From SIG701 sp045577175 (lineage in GTDB: Bacteria; Bacillota; Clostridia; Oscillospirales; CAG-272), in NCBI GenBank assembly GCA_045577175.1, contig JAZNHT010000058.1:1-22371 (forward strand): a stretch of 22,371 nt of DNA, written 5' to 3'. The notes under the pieces are model-generated. The model saw only the letters and a list, made by a program, of their open reading frames with translations. It searched no databases and had not been told where the DNA came from. The position numbers were made by a program, and so were the translations under genes. Positions 1 through 7,222 of the stretch are shown one piece after another (positions within the stretch are counted from its first letter, which is position 1; the number at the start of each line of letters is the position of its first letter).

Positions 1-1
1 A

Positions 2-1282
2 TACGTTTCGGGCTACAACTGCATTCCGGAGCTGGCAAATGAGTCATTCCTTGCCACACAGAAAGTCTTCGGACACGAGCCGGACGGCGTGCGGTTTTAT
101 CATTACGTGCAGTCGTTCAGGATCGGCGAGGAGATTACGCCACAGGAAGCACATGAGATTGGCATGGAGTTTGCGAAAAGCTTCGGTAATCGTGAAGTGT
201 TAGTTGCTACGCATATTGACCGTGAGCATATTCATAATCACTTGGTTGTGTGCGCGTATGATCTCGAGAGCGGCATCAAGTTGCACAACAACAAGTTTTT
301 TCTCGCTGAACTGCGTTATCGGAGCGATGAAATTTGTATGGCACACGGATTGTCAGTTCTTGAGAAATACGATCCGAAGAAGAAATCTTCACGTCCCGAT
401 CCGAAGGAATATCGCGCCGCAGTGAACGGCAACAGCTGGAAGATACAGTTATGCGTTGCTATCGACCACTGCATGAAAAGATGCAAAAGCAAGGTGGAGT
501 TCAAGCGTGAGATGAAAAAGCTCGGCTACGATATGCTGTGGACTCCCGAGCGGAAGTACATCACATACATTTTGCGCAGCGGGGACGGCAAAGAAAAACG
601 TGTGCGCGACATCAAGCTTCACGAAGAAAAATACCGAAAGGAGAACATGGAACATGAATTCAGAATCCGGGCAGAGCTATATGGACAAGCTCAAAGCGAA
701 GAATATACCGCCGAAACTTCAATCAGAGGAGCCGGCGGAAACGATTCCCATGGTACAGATCAGCCAGAAAGAATGGGTACGCCTAATGGAAGCAATGCAG
801 CGTTTGATTGTGCTGTCAGCCGATTTGAAGGAGCAGAGAGCGAGTTTGAAGCAGGACGCAGACGAGTATACCCAAGAGATGATGAAGGCGGCACAAGAGC
901 AGACACGGGCAGCGGAAACGGTGATCAAAGAGATTTCCACCGAAGCTATGAAACAGGTTGGGAAAGCGAGCGAGAAAGCCTCCGAAGTGATCGACCGCCG
1001 TATCATCCGGGACGAGGCGATATGGTGGCTCAGGCTGGCGCTCACGGCGCTGCCGACGATATTGGTCTTGCTGTTATGGGCGTGCGTGGGCTTCACGACC
1101 TTGGGAACATAATCGAAAACGCTGACGAAACCGAGGAAGAAAAACGTGAGCGTGAGGCGAGAAACGCCGGCTCTGCACTTGGTGCTGTCGTTGGTATTGC
1201 TGCAGGACTTGCGATTGGGATGGACGATGACGACGAGGATATTGACGTGGATGAATATGAAGGATTTGATATTTCGATGTGA
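2..1282 (+). CDS. Relaxase, MobA/VirD2 family (5' end outside window)
   Basis: This DNA-nicking relaxase would start conjugative transfer at oriT. The reading frame is open from base 2, so the true start and the catalytic Tyr of motif I lie upstream of the window. The first visible residues read YVSGYNC, a hallmark of this family. The metal-binding histidine motif HIHNH follows (nt 230-244), inside a VATHIDREHIHNHLVV-type block, and then LHNNKFFLAEL and a SDEICMAHGLSVLEKYD-type block. From about nt 650 on the product is hydrophilic and of low complexity, because a second gene is read here in another frame. The last 55 residues, read in one frame only, have a charged stretch, a Gly/Ala-rich hydrophobic segment and an acidic tail. 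The stop overlaps the possible GTG of the next ORF. The family call is firm; the element type (ICE, IME or plasmid) cannot be decided. Confidence 0.93.
   Translation, partial: YVSGYNCIPELANESFLATQKVFGHEPDGVRFYHYVQSFRIGEEITPQEAHEIGMEFAKSFGNREVLVATHIDREHIHNHLVVCAYDLESGIKLHNNKFFLAELRYRSDEICMAHGLSVLEKYDPKKKSSRPDPKEYRAAVNGNSWKIQLCVAIDHCMKRCKSKVEFKREMKKLGYDMLWTPERKYITYILRSGDGKEKRVRDIKLHEEKYRKENMEHEFRIRAELYGQAQSEEYTAETSIRGAGGNDSHGTDQPERMGTPNGSNAAFDCAVSRFEGAESEFEAGRRRVYPRDDEGGTRADTGSGNGDQRDFHRSYETGWESERESLRSDRPPYHPGRGDMVAQAGAHGAADDIGLAVMGVRGLHDLGNIIENADETEEEKREREARNAGSALGAVVGIAAGLAIGMDDDDEDIDVDEYEGFDISM
654..1112 (+). CDS. Nested gene inside the relaxase: coiled-coil, single-TM mobilisation accessory protein (MobB-like)
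   Basis: The product is 152 residues, read one frame off the relaxase and lying wholly inside it. The start is ATG 654, with AAAGGAG at 637-643 about 10 nt upstream. The protein has a short polar N-terminus, a QISQKEWVRLMEAM segment, a long Ala/Glu/Lys/Gln-rich helix that should form a coiled coil (about residues 45-115), and a C-terminal hydrophobic helix (LRLALTALPTILVLLLWACV) ending near the stop. This is a coherent protein, whereas the relaxase frame over the same bases is Gly/Arg/Asp/Ser-rich and looks disordered. RSF1010 mobB is likewise nested in mobA in another frame and encodes a one-helix membrane protein, and ColE1 mbeB/mbeD overlap mbeA, so the arrangement has precedents. Inferred role: anchoring or stabilising the relaxosome at the membrane. 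I do not recognise the exact family. Confidence 0.75.
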   Translation: MNSESGQSYMDKLKAKNIPPKLQSEEPAETIPMVQISQKEWVRLMEAMQRLIVLSADLKEQRASLKQDADEYTQEMMKAAQEQTRAAETVIKEISTEAMKQVGKASEKASEVIDRRIIRDEAIWWLRLALTALPTILVLLLWACVGFTTLGT

Positions 1283-1296
1283 GAAAGGGTGTGTAT

Positions 1297-1710
1297 ATGA
1301 CCTGGAAGGAATTTAAGAAACGCGCTATCGCCATACTGAACGATGACCACTCCTATTTTCTTGAAGGCGAGGAACTGGAAGCTTGGAAACATTGTCAGAA
1401 AGAAATAACCAAGCGCAAAGCCGAGGCGGAACGTAAGGAAGCGGAACTTATGGCGCATTGGTTTGAACAGGAGGCTTATATAAACGGCGGCTGGTTCAAA
1501 CGGCTCATACTGCGGCTACAGTATATCCTCCGTGACAAGCATGGCGAAGGTAATCCGCCAACGATTCCCGATCACATTCGTATGGAGATCGCTCGGTGTC
1601 TGCTGCCGGATATTATTGCGTTTTGTGAGTCGGAGGAAGGAAAGAAGGAGTTCGAAGAGTGGAAGGAGAAGCGGCTGGCGGAGAGAAAGGAAAGCGAAAG
1701 GGCATCATAG
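1297..1710 (+). CDS. Small charged protein of the mobile element, function unknown
   Basis: The product is 137 residues starting MTWKEFKK. ATG 1297 is chosen over GTG 1279 because AAAGGGTG lies a few bases upstream of the ATG, while the GTG overlaps the relaxase stop and has no clear ribosome binding site. The protein is highly charged, with a helical Lys/Glu-rich segment (about residues 25-50), a central more hydrophobic patch (WFKRLILRLQYILRD) and a Glu/Lys-rich C-terminal helix. No catalytic or metal-binding motif is visible, and there is no signal peptide or clear membrane helix. It directly follows the relaxase gene and is probably co-transcribed with it, which suggests a role in the mobile element, but I do not recognise the family. 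Confidence 0.75.
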   Translation: MTWKEFKKRAIAILNDDHSYFLEGEELEAWKHCQKEITKRKAEAERKEAELMAHWFEQEAYINGGWFKRLILRLQYILRDKHGEGNPPTIPDHIRMEIARCLLPDIIAFCESEEGKKEFEEWKEKRLAERKESERAS

Positions 1711-1760
1711 AGAAACCACCGACGGGAGTAAGCGTTTAGCTACTCTCAACTATGCAGTTA

Positions 1761-1789
1761 TAGACTAATTCACAAATTTATGATATAAT
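1761..1789 (+). promoter_or_regulatory. Promoter for the sigma/MutS-like operon
   Basis: A -35 box TAGACT (1761-1766) and a perfect -10 TATAAT (1784-1789) are separated by 17 bp. Transcription would start near 1796, giving a leader of about 77 nt before ATG 1873 with GGAGG at 1861-1865. The 162-nt gap 1711-1872 holds no other feature I can support. Confidence 0.7.
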
Positions 1790-1872
1790 TTTATTAAAAC
1801 AGCGAATCAACCATATTTTTCTGCAACTAATAGGGTGAAAACAGCCGATGATGGCAGAAAGGAGGAACCTCT

Positions 1873-3513
1873 ATGATCGGATTTGACAAGGATTTTGAGA
1901 AGCAGTGCGGCGAATTTTTGGAATATCTCTATCGTCTTGCTGAAAAGCAATATAACGATTGCCCGGACATTGATAACTTGGTACAGGACACGCTTACGGT
2001 TTTGAGCGTGAAAATCAGCAAGGGCGAAAGCATCGAATACCCAAAAGGCTTTTTGTCTGCTGTTCTCAAGAACAAGCACAATGCATGGCTTCGTGAAAAG
2101 TACAAGTCAGAATACGTAGAATACACCGACGGTGCTATCAGCGAGACCTACAACGAATTCGAGGAAAAAGAAGAAGCTGAGCGCAAGACCGAGGAATACG
2201 AATCGGTACGCCGCGAGATTGGTCGATTGATCCGCATTTATCGCGAGGTCACGGTACGCCACTACGTTCACGGACAAACGGTAGATCAGATTTCAAAGGA
2301 ACTTGTCATCCCGCGCGGAACGGTATTATCTCGCCTTTCCGCAGCACGCGACCAGATCAAAGAGGGACTTGAAAATATGGAAAAGTATTCAGATGTTTCA
2401 TATGAACCCAAACATGTAACGATTGGTATCTGGGGAACACAAGGATTATCCGGAGAGCCGTTCTCCTTGCTCCACACAGATCTCGAAGGAAATATTCTGA
2501 TTCTGGCGTATGAAAATCCCATATCTGTCAGAGGGATTGCCGATATCATGGGCATGCCGTCTGCGTACATTGAGCAAGTGGTTGACAAACTTGTACAAGG
2601 AGATCTGATGGGCAGAACAGAGCGCGGACTTGTCTACACTCGATGCTTTATGATCAGATATGAGGATTCATTCGGTGATATTTCGGCGCAGGAAGAGCTT
2701 GCAGAAAAATATGCGCCGCAGGTATGGGAGATTGCAAGCAAGCACCTGACTCCGCTTACAGGAAGTCCCGCTTTCACAAAAATGTCGGATAAACAGAAAG
2801 CTACACTTATGCTTTTCTGTATGAATCAGGCGCTCAATAAAGTTTTGTGGCGCACAAAACCTAAGGACGATACATCACCCACACAGCCGCCGCACCGACC
2901 CAATTTAGGCAAATGGCTCGCTACGGCAACCGTGTATGAACATACACAGCCGCGTGATAATAAATATGACGGCTCCGGTCCAATATATATCGGAAACGAA
3001 AACTGCCGTATGTATGATTTGCAGTCTTTGTTTGGCGATACTCATTGGGCATACGGAAACTTCAAATATAAATGCTCGCCGGCAACGGTTCTGCAGCTCT
3101 ATGACGCATTTCTTCCGTGTGATAGAACTACCGTACCGACATATATGTACGAACTGATTCCGGAGTTTGAAAAGCTGCACATTATGAAACGCAGGGAGGA
3201 CGGAGAAGTACAGCTGGATATTCCTGCACTTACCATCGATGAAAGCGAGTCGTTGGTACATCCCGCTATTGAGCAAATGGCAGACGCATATTATGAACTG
3301 CTGAAAAATGAACTGGAAAGGCTGTTTTCCAAAACAAATAACCGGGTTCCAAAACATGTGGATGAATACAGCTTCTACCGCCATGCCGGCGCTGTAAACG
3401 CTTACGTAAAAGCACAGCTTGTCGCCGTCGTTTTACAGAATATGATGCCGTATTCGGTGAAGATCGGTGAAAATCCGATTATATTTATCGAATACAAAAG
3501 AAAAGAGGGCTAA
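1873..3513 (+). CDS. ECF-like sigma-70 family factor with large winged-helix C-terminal extension
   Basis: The product is 546 residues, about three times the length of a normal ECF sigma factor. Residues about 8-77 resemble sigma region 2 (DIDNLVQDTL, then YPKGFLSAVLKNKHNAWLREK, like the usual LVQETF...PKAWLFTIARN pattern). Residues about 112-168 match region 4: YREVTVRHYVHGQ, then a helix-turn-helix DQISKELVIPRGTVLSRLSAAR. A second DNA-binding-like unit follows at about 207-262 (ISVRGIADIMGMPSAYIEQVVDKLVQGDLM), typical of a MarR/winged-helix fold. The remaining roughly 280 residues are unrecognised and could sense a signal or bind a partner. The start has GGAGG 7 nt upstream. The next gene begins at the base after the stop, so the four genes 1873-6978 form an operon. 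Inferred role: controlling or serving the neighbouring MutS-like proteins. There is no separate anti-sigma gene; the membrane protein downstream is a candidate partner. Confidence 0.8.
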   Translation: MIGFDKDFEKQCGEFLEYLYRLAEKQYNDCPDIDNLVQDTLTVLSVKISKGESIEYPKGFLSAVLKNKHNAWLREKYKSEYVEYTDGAISETYNEFEEKEEAERKTEEYESVRREIGRLIRIYREVTVRHYVHGQTVDQISKELVIPRGTVLSRLSAARDQIKEGLENMEKYSDVSYEPKHVTIGIWGTQGLSGEPFSLLHTDLEGNILILAYENPISVRGIADIMGMPSAYIEQVVDKLVQGDLMGRTERGLVYTRCFMIRYEDSFGDISAQEELAEKYAPQVWEIASKHLTPLTGSPAFTKMSDKQKATLMLFCMNQALNKVLWRTKPKDDTSPTQPPHRPNLGKWLATATVYEHTQPRDNKYDGSGPIYIGNENCRMYDLQSLFGDTHWAYGNFKYKCSPATVLQLYDAFLPCDRTTVPTYMYELIPEFEKLHIMKRREDGEVQLDIPALTIDESESLVHPAIEQMADAYYELLKNELERLFSKTNNRVPKHVDEYSFYRHAGAVNAYVKAQLVAVVLQNMMPYSVKIGENPIIFIEYKRKEG

Positions 3514-4080
3514 ATGGAATTTTGGTATGCACTGATAGGCATTGTAGCCATTATTGTGTTTTTTCCGTATATCCGTTGCTTTTTCAAGCGACTGAAATGC
3601 GCGAACAAGATCAAAAGGCTGTGTCGAAGCAAAAACTATAAAATTCACGTAACACATCCGTTATGGTTTCTTGGAAGTAAGCACGCAAAGAAATGCGACC
3701 TTTATATCGAAACCGCAAACGAGGTGTTTGCAGTCAAGCTGTTTGGTATGCCGAGAAGGTTGTCCATTCTGATTTTGAAAGAAAACGGCGAATACTTTAT
3801 CCGTAGTTTTATAGCATTGATTTCATACGGCGGCGGTATCCGCTTCCCAATCGACGGAAAGCCAAAGCCTATGCCTGTCTATGACTTTCGCTACAAATAC
3901 AGGGATGAATGGGAAATCAAAACTCCAAGGCGCGTTCTTTTGGTTAATCCCGTGTCGATGGAGTTCAAGCGTCAACCGCATCACGGTGGCGAGGTAACCG
4001 TAGGCGCTGGTGAAATTGTAAACGGTATGGAGATTGATTCCTTGCCCCGCCTTTTAGGAGATTTGGAGAGTGCTCTATGA
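3514..4080 (+). CDS. Membrane-anchored protein of unknown function in the MutS-like operon
   Basis: The product is 188 residues. ATG 3514 directly follows the TAA of the sigma-like gene, with an AAAAGAGGG ribosome binding site. Residues about 4-27 form one hydrophobic N-terminal helix (WYALIGIVAIIVFFPY) followed by many Lys/Arg (KRLKCANKIKRLCRSK). This predicts a single anchor with the soluble C-terminal part in the cytoplasm. The soluble part alternates beta-like hydrophobic stretches (CDLYIETANEVFAVKLFG, LSILILKENGEYFIRSFIAL) with Gly/Pro-rich loops and RRVLLVNPVSMEF. No catalytic signature is secure. The stop overlaps the start of the next gene by 4 nt (ATGA), so translation is probably coupled. 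It might tether the MutS-like pair or hold the sigma-like protein at the membrane; that is inference only. Confidence 0.75.
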   Translation: MEFWYALIGIVAIIVFFPYIRCFFKRLKCANKIKRLCRSKNYKIHVTHPLWFLGSKHAKKCDLYIETANEVFAVKLFGMPRRLSILILKENGEYFIRSFIALISYGGGIRFPIDGKPKPMPVYDFRYKYRDEWEIKTPRRVLLVNPVSMEFKRQPHHGGEVTVGAGEIVNGMEIDSLPRLLGDLESAL

Positions 4081-5528
4081 TTAATGCACCGCGATTGATA
4101 AATAGCAGCAATAAAGTTTTGTTGCCCAATACACTTTTTTCGGATTTACAAATTGATAAGATCTTGAGCTCTCAATCGATTGCTGTATTGCAGCATCCCT
4201 GTGAGTCAAGCGAGATTATGCGCCGCAACGAGCTGTTCCTTCGGCTTGATCAGGGCGAGAACGTGGCACACGTGGAAAATACACTTTCTGCTCTGTGTGC
4301 AACCGAAAGAGCTTTATATTTGTTGAAGGACGCAAAGATTCCGCTTGATATATATTACCGTCAAGCGGAATTATTTGAAACCTATCTCACCTCGTGTGAC
4401 GCTTTGGCTTTGATGCGCGATCTCGGAGCATTATTTACAGATGTGGCAGATTATTATTCATCCGAGAAATCCCGAAATCTGCTTTTTGAAATGAAAGAAT
4501 CGGCACATAAGATCAGAAGCCTGCTTCGCGAAATGAGTGCAGGTCTTTTGTCCTTTGCGGATAAGAATTGGCTAACGCCCGATTATGATGCCGTAAGCGA
4601 AATCGACAGCATTTCCGAATGTGCCAAGAACCTTGGATTTGCCGCTCCTGCGAAGAAACCGCAGAATACCAAAATCAATCTTTCCTTGTCTGATGCAGTT
4701 TGCCATCTTTATTCGGACAAGGTTGCGCAGATCGAAGCTGAGATTGCCAAATATACTGATGTTGACTTTTACGAGCCTACTTCGTATATTTCTGAGATCA
4801 AATTCTTTTTGGAGATATACAGCCTGTTACAGCGTGCTACCCATATCGGTGTTCCGCACTGTATTGCAAAGCTTTCTCAAACACCTCAATACATAGCAAA
4901 AGAACTTTACGATGTTTCTCTTTTAGCCAAAAACTGCGAAAGCATCGTCCCAAACGATGCAGATTTCACCGAATATGAGCCTTTCTGTTTTTTGCTTGGT
5001 GCAAACGGCGGCGGTAAAACGACTTATCTCCGCGCACTCGGAGTCAATCTGATCTTCTTTCTTGCTGGCTGTCCCGTATTTGCAAAGGAAGCTGAAATAT
5101 ATCCGTTCGATATCGTCCTTTCGCATTTTCCGAGGGACGAGCGTTTTGACAATACCGGCAGACTTGATGAGGAACGAAAACGCACCGAGGAAATGTTGAA
5201 CATTGCGCAGAACAAGACAGCGTTTCTGTTCTTTAACGAAACCTTCAGCGGCACCGATGACAAGCGTGGATTTGATTTGCTTACTGACACCGTTGCAAAA
5301 ATCGCGGAAAGCAAACAATTTGGTTTGTACGTTACCCACTTCCACGAGGTTATGTCGCTTGATTATCCGGTCCTCTCGGCAGAGGTAGATTTGTCGGATG
5401 CTAACAAGCGTACCTTCCGTATTGTGAGGTCTAAAGGAAGTGCGTCATCGTATGCATCAGATATACTCAAAAAGTATCGCCTTGATAAAGACTCTTTAGC
5501 TGCAAGGAGGTGCGGTCATGGCAATTAG
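4077..5528 (+). CDS. MutS-type ATPase, first of a pair, without mismatch-recognition domains
   Basis: The product is 483 residues. The C-terminal third is a MutS domain V ATPase: Walker A GANGGGKTTYLRALG (Lys at about 314), a GRLDEERKRTEEML signature helix, a Walker B-like FLFFNETFSGTDDKRGFD and a YVTHFHEV switch histidine. The N-terminal 300 residues are helical and resemble the MutS core/lever region. The mismatch-binding domain I and connector domain II of canonical MutS are absent, as is a MutS2-type Smr nuclease domain. The usual Walker B Asp-Glu reads Asn-Glu (387-388). ATGA overlaps the upstream stop, and the downstream paralogue starts inside this gene's 3' end, suggesting a fixed-ratio heterodimer. 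Standard mismatch repair is unlikely; the substrate is unknown. Confidence 0.88.
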   Translation: MINAPRLINSSNKVLLPNTLFSDLQIDKILSSQSIAVLQHPCESSEIMRRNELFLRLDQGENVAHVENTLSALCATERALYLLKDAKIPLDIYYRQAELFETYLTSCDALALMRDLGALFTDVADYYSSEKSRNLLFEMKESAHKIRSLLREMSAGLLSFADKNWLTPDYDAVSEIDSISECAKNLGFAAPAKKPQNTKINLSLSDAVCHLYSDKVAQIEAEIAKYTDVDFYEPTSYISEIKFFLEIYSLLQRATHIGVPHCIAKLSQTPQYIAKELYDVSLLAKNCESIVPNDADFTEYEPFCFLLGANGGGKTTYLRALGVNLIFFLAGCPVFAKEAEIYPFDIVLSHFPRDERFDNTGRLDEERKRTEEMLNIAQNKTAFLFFNETFSGTDDKRGFDLLTDTVAKIAESKQFGLYVTHFHEVMSLDYPVLSAEVDLSDANKRTFRIVRSKGSASSYASDILKKYRLDKDSLAARRCGHGN

Positions 5529-6978
5529 TATTTTGTATTTGAACGAGCGAAAAAACTATGCAGAACCGATCTCCGACAGAATACTGTATCACCTTTCGCT
5601 TGACCGTTCCTTTTCACATATTTGCGCGGACGTAAAAAAGCGTGAGCGTTTCCTTTCAGTAGTGTCGGACCTGACAAACGATAAAAATGAAATCCTGTAC
5701 CGCCAAGCGGTTGTAAAGGATTTCGAAAACAATCCCGCTTTGCTTGAACAGCTTGCGTCACTATCCGCGCGATTTGAGGAACTGCGGATCACACAAAAGA
5801 CGGCAGGCAGGGACGAATATCGGCTGAACGCAACGGGCACTGCTTCTTCCGCAACAGCTAAAAATATCCTGCAAGCGCAAGCACTTTGCCTAAAGCGCGC
5901 CTTGCTGTTCATCAAGGCATATGGTGAGCTTTTAGAGAAATATGAATTGAAATCCCACGGATTAAAAAGTCTGTATTCCTCTTGCAAGGAAATGTATGAA
6001 AGTCCCGATTTCATCAAACTGATCACTTTCTGCTCTAAGTATGAGAATTTCAGTGCAGGCGGATATTGGGATTTCAAGTTTGCCATGAACGATGAGGGGC
6101 GTATTGAATCTTATGAGCTGATCGATCACAGATATATTCACGTGACAGATCCGGAGCTAAAAAAGAAAGGCTTTTCACTTTTCAAAAAAGCAGAGGAAAC
6201 CGCGTATCCCTGTCAGCGCTTGTCTCCTGACAAGGACGGTTTGTACGAGAGACTTGCCATTTCTGCCTTGTCCGATCTTTCGGGTGCGTTCGCAAAAATC
6301 TCGGAACAAATATTTGAAAAATACGGCTTGATCGGGCGTGAATTGATCTTTTACGATGTTTCGCTCAAGTATATTCAAGCTTTATCGGGGAAAGAAGTGC
6401 CTGTTCGCTATCCCACATTCACGGAAGATCAAAGCATAAAAGTCAGAAATCTATATGACCTTTATCTGCTGATGTCAAAGCCCACTCCTTCCGCTGTGAT
6501 ACCCAACGATTTTATGCTTGGTAAAGATAACGGTGGTTTGTTGGTGTTTGGAAACAACGGAAGCGGAAAGACCGTGTACTTGCGCTCCATTGGCACAATG
6601 CAAATTCTCGCACAAGCGGGATTGCCCATTCCGTGTGAGTCAGCAGAGATTACACTATTCTCACAGCTTGCAACACAGTTTTCAGAAGCAGAAAAGGAAT
6701 TCTGTGAGGGAAACGATGCAGGACGCTTTGAGCAAGAGGTACGCGAGCTTGCGGCAATGGTTGATACTTTGAAGGAAGGCTCGCTTGTGTTCCTCAACGA
6801 AACTTTCCAAAGCACCGCCTACGCCGAAGGCGCAGAAGGACTGTATCATCTGTTGAAGCATTTTTCAGCACTCAACATCCGCTGGATATTGGTGTCACAT
6901 TTAAGGCAGCTTGAAGAAATGTTTGAAAACAACGAAGTAACCATTCTGCATACAGCAGAGGGATATAAGATAGTTTAA
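5518..6978 (+). CDS. MutS-type ATPase, second of a pair
   Basis: The product is 486 residues. ATG 5518 has a strong AAGGAGG (5504-5510) inside the end of the preceding gene, an 11-nt overlap. The ATPase domain carries Walker A GNNGSGKTVYLRSIG (345-359), a GRFEQEVRELAAMVD signature helix, a Walker B-like SLVFLNETFQST with Asn427-Glu428, and LVSHLRQLEE with the switch histidine. The helical N-terminal part lacks mismatch-recognition and connector domains. Sequence outside the motifs differs strongly from the first MutS-like protein, so this is an old paralogue pair rather than a recent duplication. That fits an asymmetric dimer like MSH4-MSH5, though the comparison rests only on family architecture. 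It is the last gene before a hairpin at 6983-7024. The process it serves is not evident from sequence. Confidence 0.88.
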   Translation: MAISILYLNERKNYAEPISDRILYHLSLDRSFSHICADVKKRERFLSVVSDLTNDKNEILYRQAVVKDFENNPALLEQLASLSARFEELRITQKTAGRDEYRLNATGTASSATAKNILQAQALCLKRALLFIKAYGELLEKYELKSHGLKSLYSSCKEMYESPDFIKLITFCSKYENFSAGGYWDFKFAMNDEGRIESYELIDHRYIHVTDPELKKKGFSLFKKAEETAYPCQRLSPDKDGLYERLAISALSDLSGAFAKISEQIFEKYGLIGRELIFYDVSLKYIQALSGKEVPVRYPTFTEDQSIKVRNLYDLYLLMSKPTPSAVIPNDFMLGKDNGGLLVFGNNGSGKTVYLRSIGTMQILAQAGLPIPCESAEITLFSQLATQFSEAEKEFCEGNDAGRFEQEVRELAAMVDTLKEGSLVFLNETFQSTAYAEGAEGLYHLLKHFSALNIRWILVSHLRQLEEMFENNEVTILHTAEGYKIV

Positions 6979-6982
6979 TAAA

Positions 6983-7024
6983 AACACCTCCGAGAGTAAC
7001 CAAGCGGTCCCTCTCGGAGGTGTT
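6983..7024. terminator. Perfect 14-bp inverted repeat after the MutS-like operon, terminator-like on both strands
   Basis: AACACCTCCGAGAG (6983-6996) pairs fully with CTCTCGGAGGTGTT (7011-7024), loop 14 nt. On the + strand only TTCTATTA follows, a weak U-tract. On the minus strand TTTTTATTA follows, so it works better as a second barrier to transcripts coming from the tRNA genes. It sits 4 nt after the last MutS-like stop. Confidence 0.7.
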
Positions 7025-7057
7025 CTATTAGCATTAATTCGAATAATTATAATAAAA

Positions 7058-7103
7058 AACAAATCCGAACCAATTTCGATTTACGAAATAGTTCGGATTT
7101 GTT
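7058..7103 (-). terminator. Terminator of the tRNA-Met/tRNA-Glu transcript
   Basis: Arms AACAAATCCGAAC (7058-7070) and GTTCGGATTTGTT (7091-7103) pair over 13 bp. An inner 6-bp stem ATTTCG/CGAAAT (7073-7078/7084-7089) continues the hairpin. Read on the minus strand the stem ends in a run of T (TTTTTTATTATAATTATT), a standard intrinsic terminator 5 nt after the tRNA-Glu CCA. Confidence 0.85.
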
Positions 7104-7108
7104 ACATT

Positions 7109-7183
7109 TGGTGACCCGGACGGGAATCGAACCCGTGTTACCGCCGTGAAAGGGCGGTGTCTTAGCCGCTTGACCACCGGGCC
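7109..7183 (-). tRNA. tRNA-Glu (UUC)
   Basis: Read on the minus strand this is a 75-nt cloverleaf. The acceptor stem GGCCCGG pairs with CCGGGTC, including one G-U pair. The anticodon loop CTTTCAC gives anticodon UUC, and the T arm contains GGTTCGATTCC. The discriminator A and the CCA end are encoded (CCA at 7109-7111). It follows tRNA-Met in the same transcript. Its 3' end faces the A+T-richer left region, so it is a possible integration target. Confidence 0.96.
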
Positions 7184-7191
7184 GGTCAATG

Positions 7192-7218
7192 GAATACCCC
7201 GATGGAATCGGGGTATTC
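7192..7218 (-). repeat. 12-bp inverted repeat in the tRNA spacer
   Basis: GAATACCCCGAT (7192-7203) and ATCGGGGTATTC (7207-7218) are perfectly complementary with a 3-nt loop. The hairpin fills the spacer between tRNA-Met and tRNA-Glu. No T-run follows on either strand, so it is more likely a processing structure than a terminator. Confidence 0.7.
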
Positions 7219-7222
7219 GGAA

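Noticed and set aside
654..1282. Frameshift splitting the relaxase into two broken frames
   Set aside because: Both frames are open, the nested one has its own start and stop, and the relaxase frame continues to a plausible tail. Overlapping genes explain this better than a sequencing or mutational frameshift.
3514..4080. PD-(D/E)XK nuclease core in the membrane-anchored protein (CDLYIE ... EVFAVK)
   Set aside because: The Asp/Glu-x-Lys spacing is loose and the rest of the nuclease fold cannot be followed by eye, so no function is claimed.
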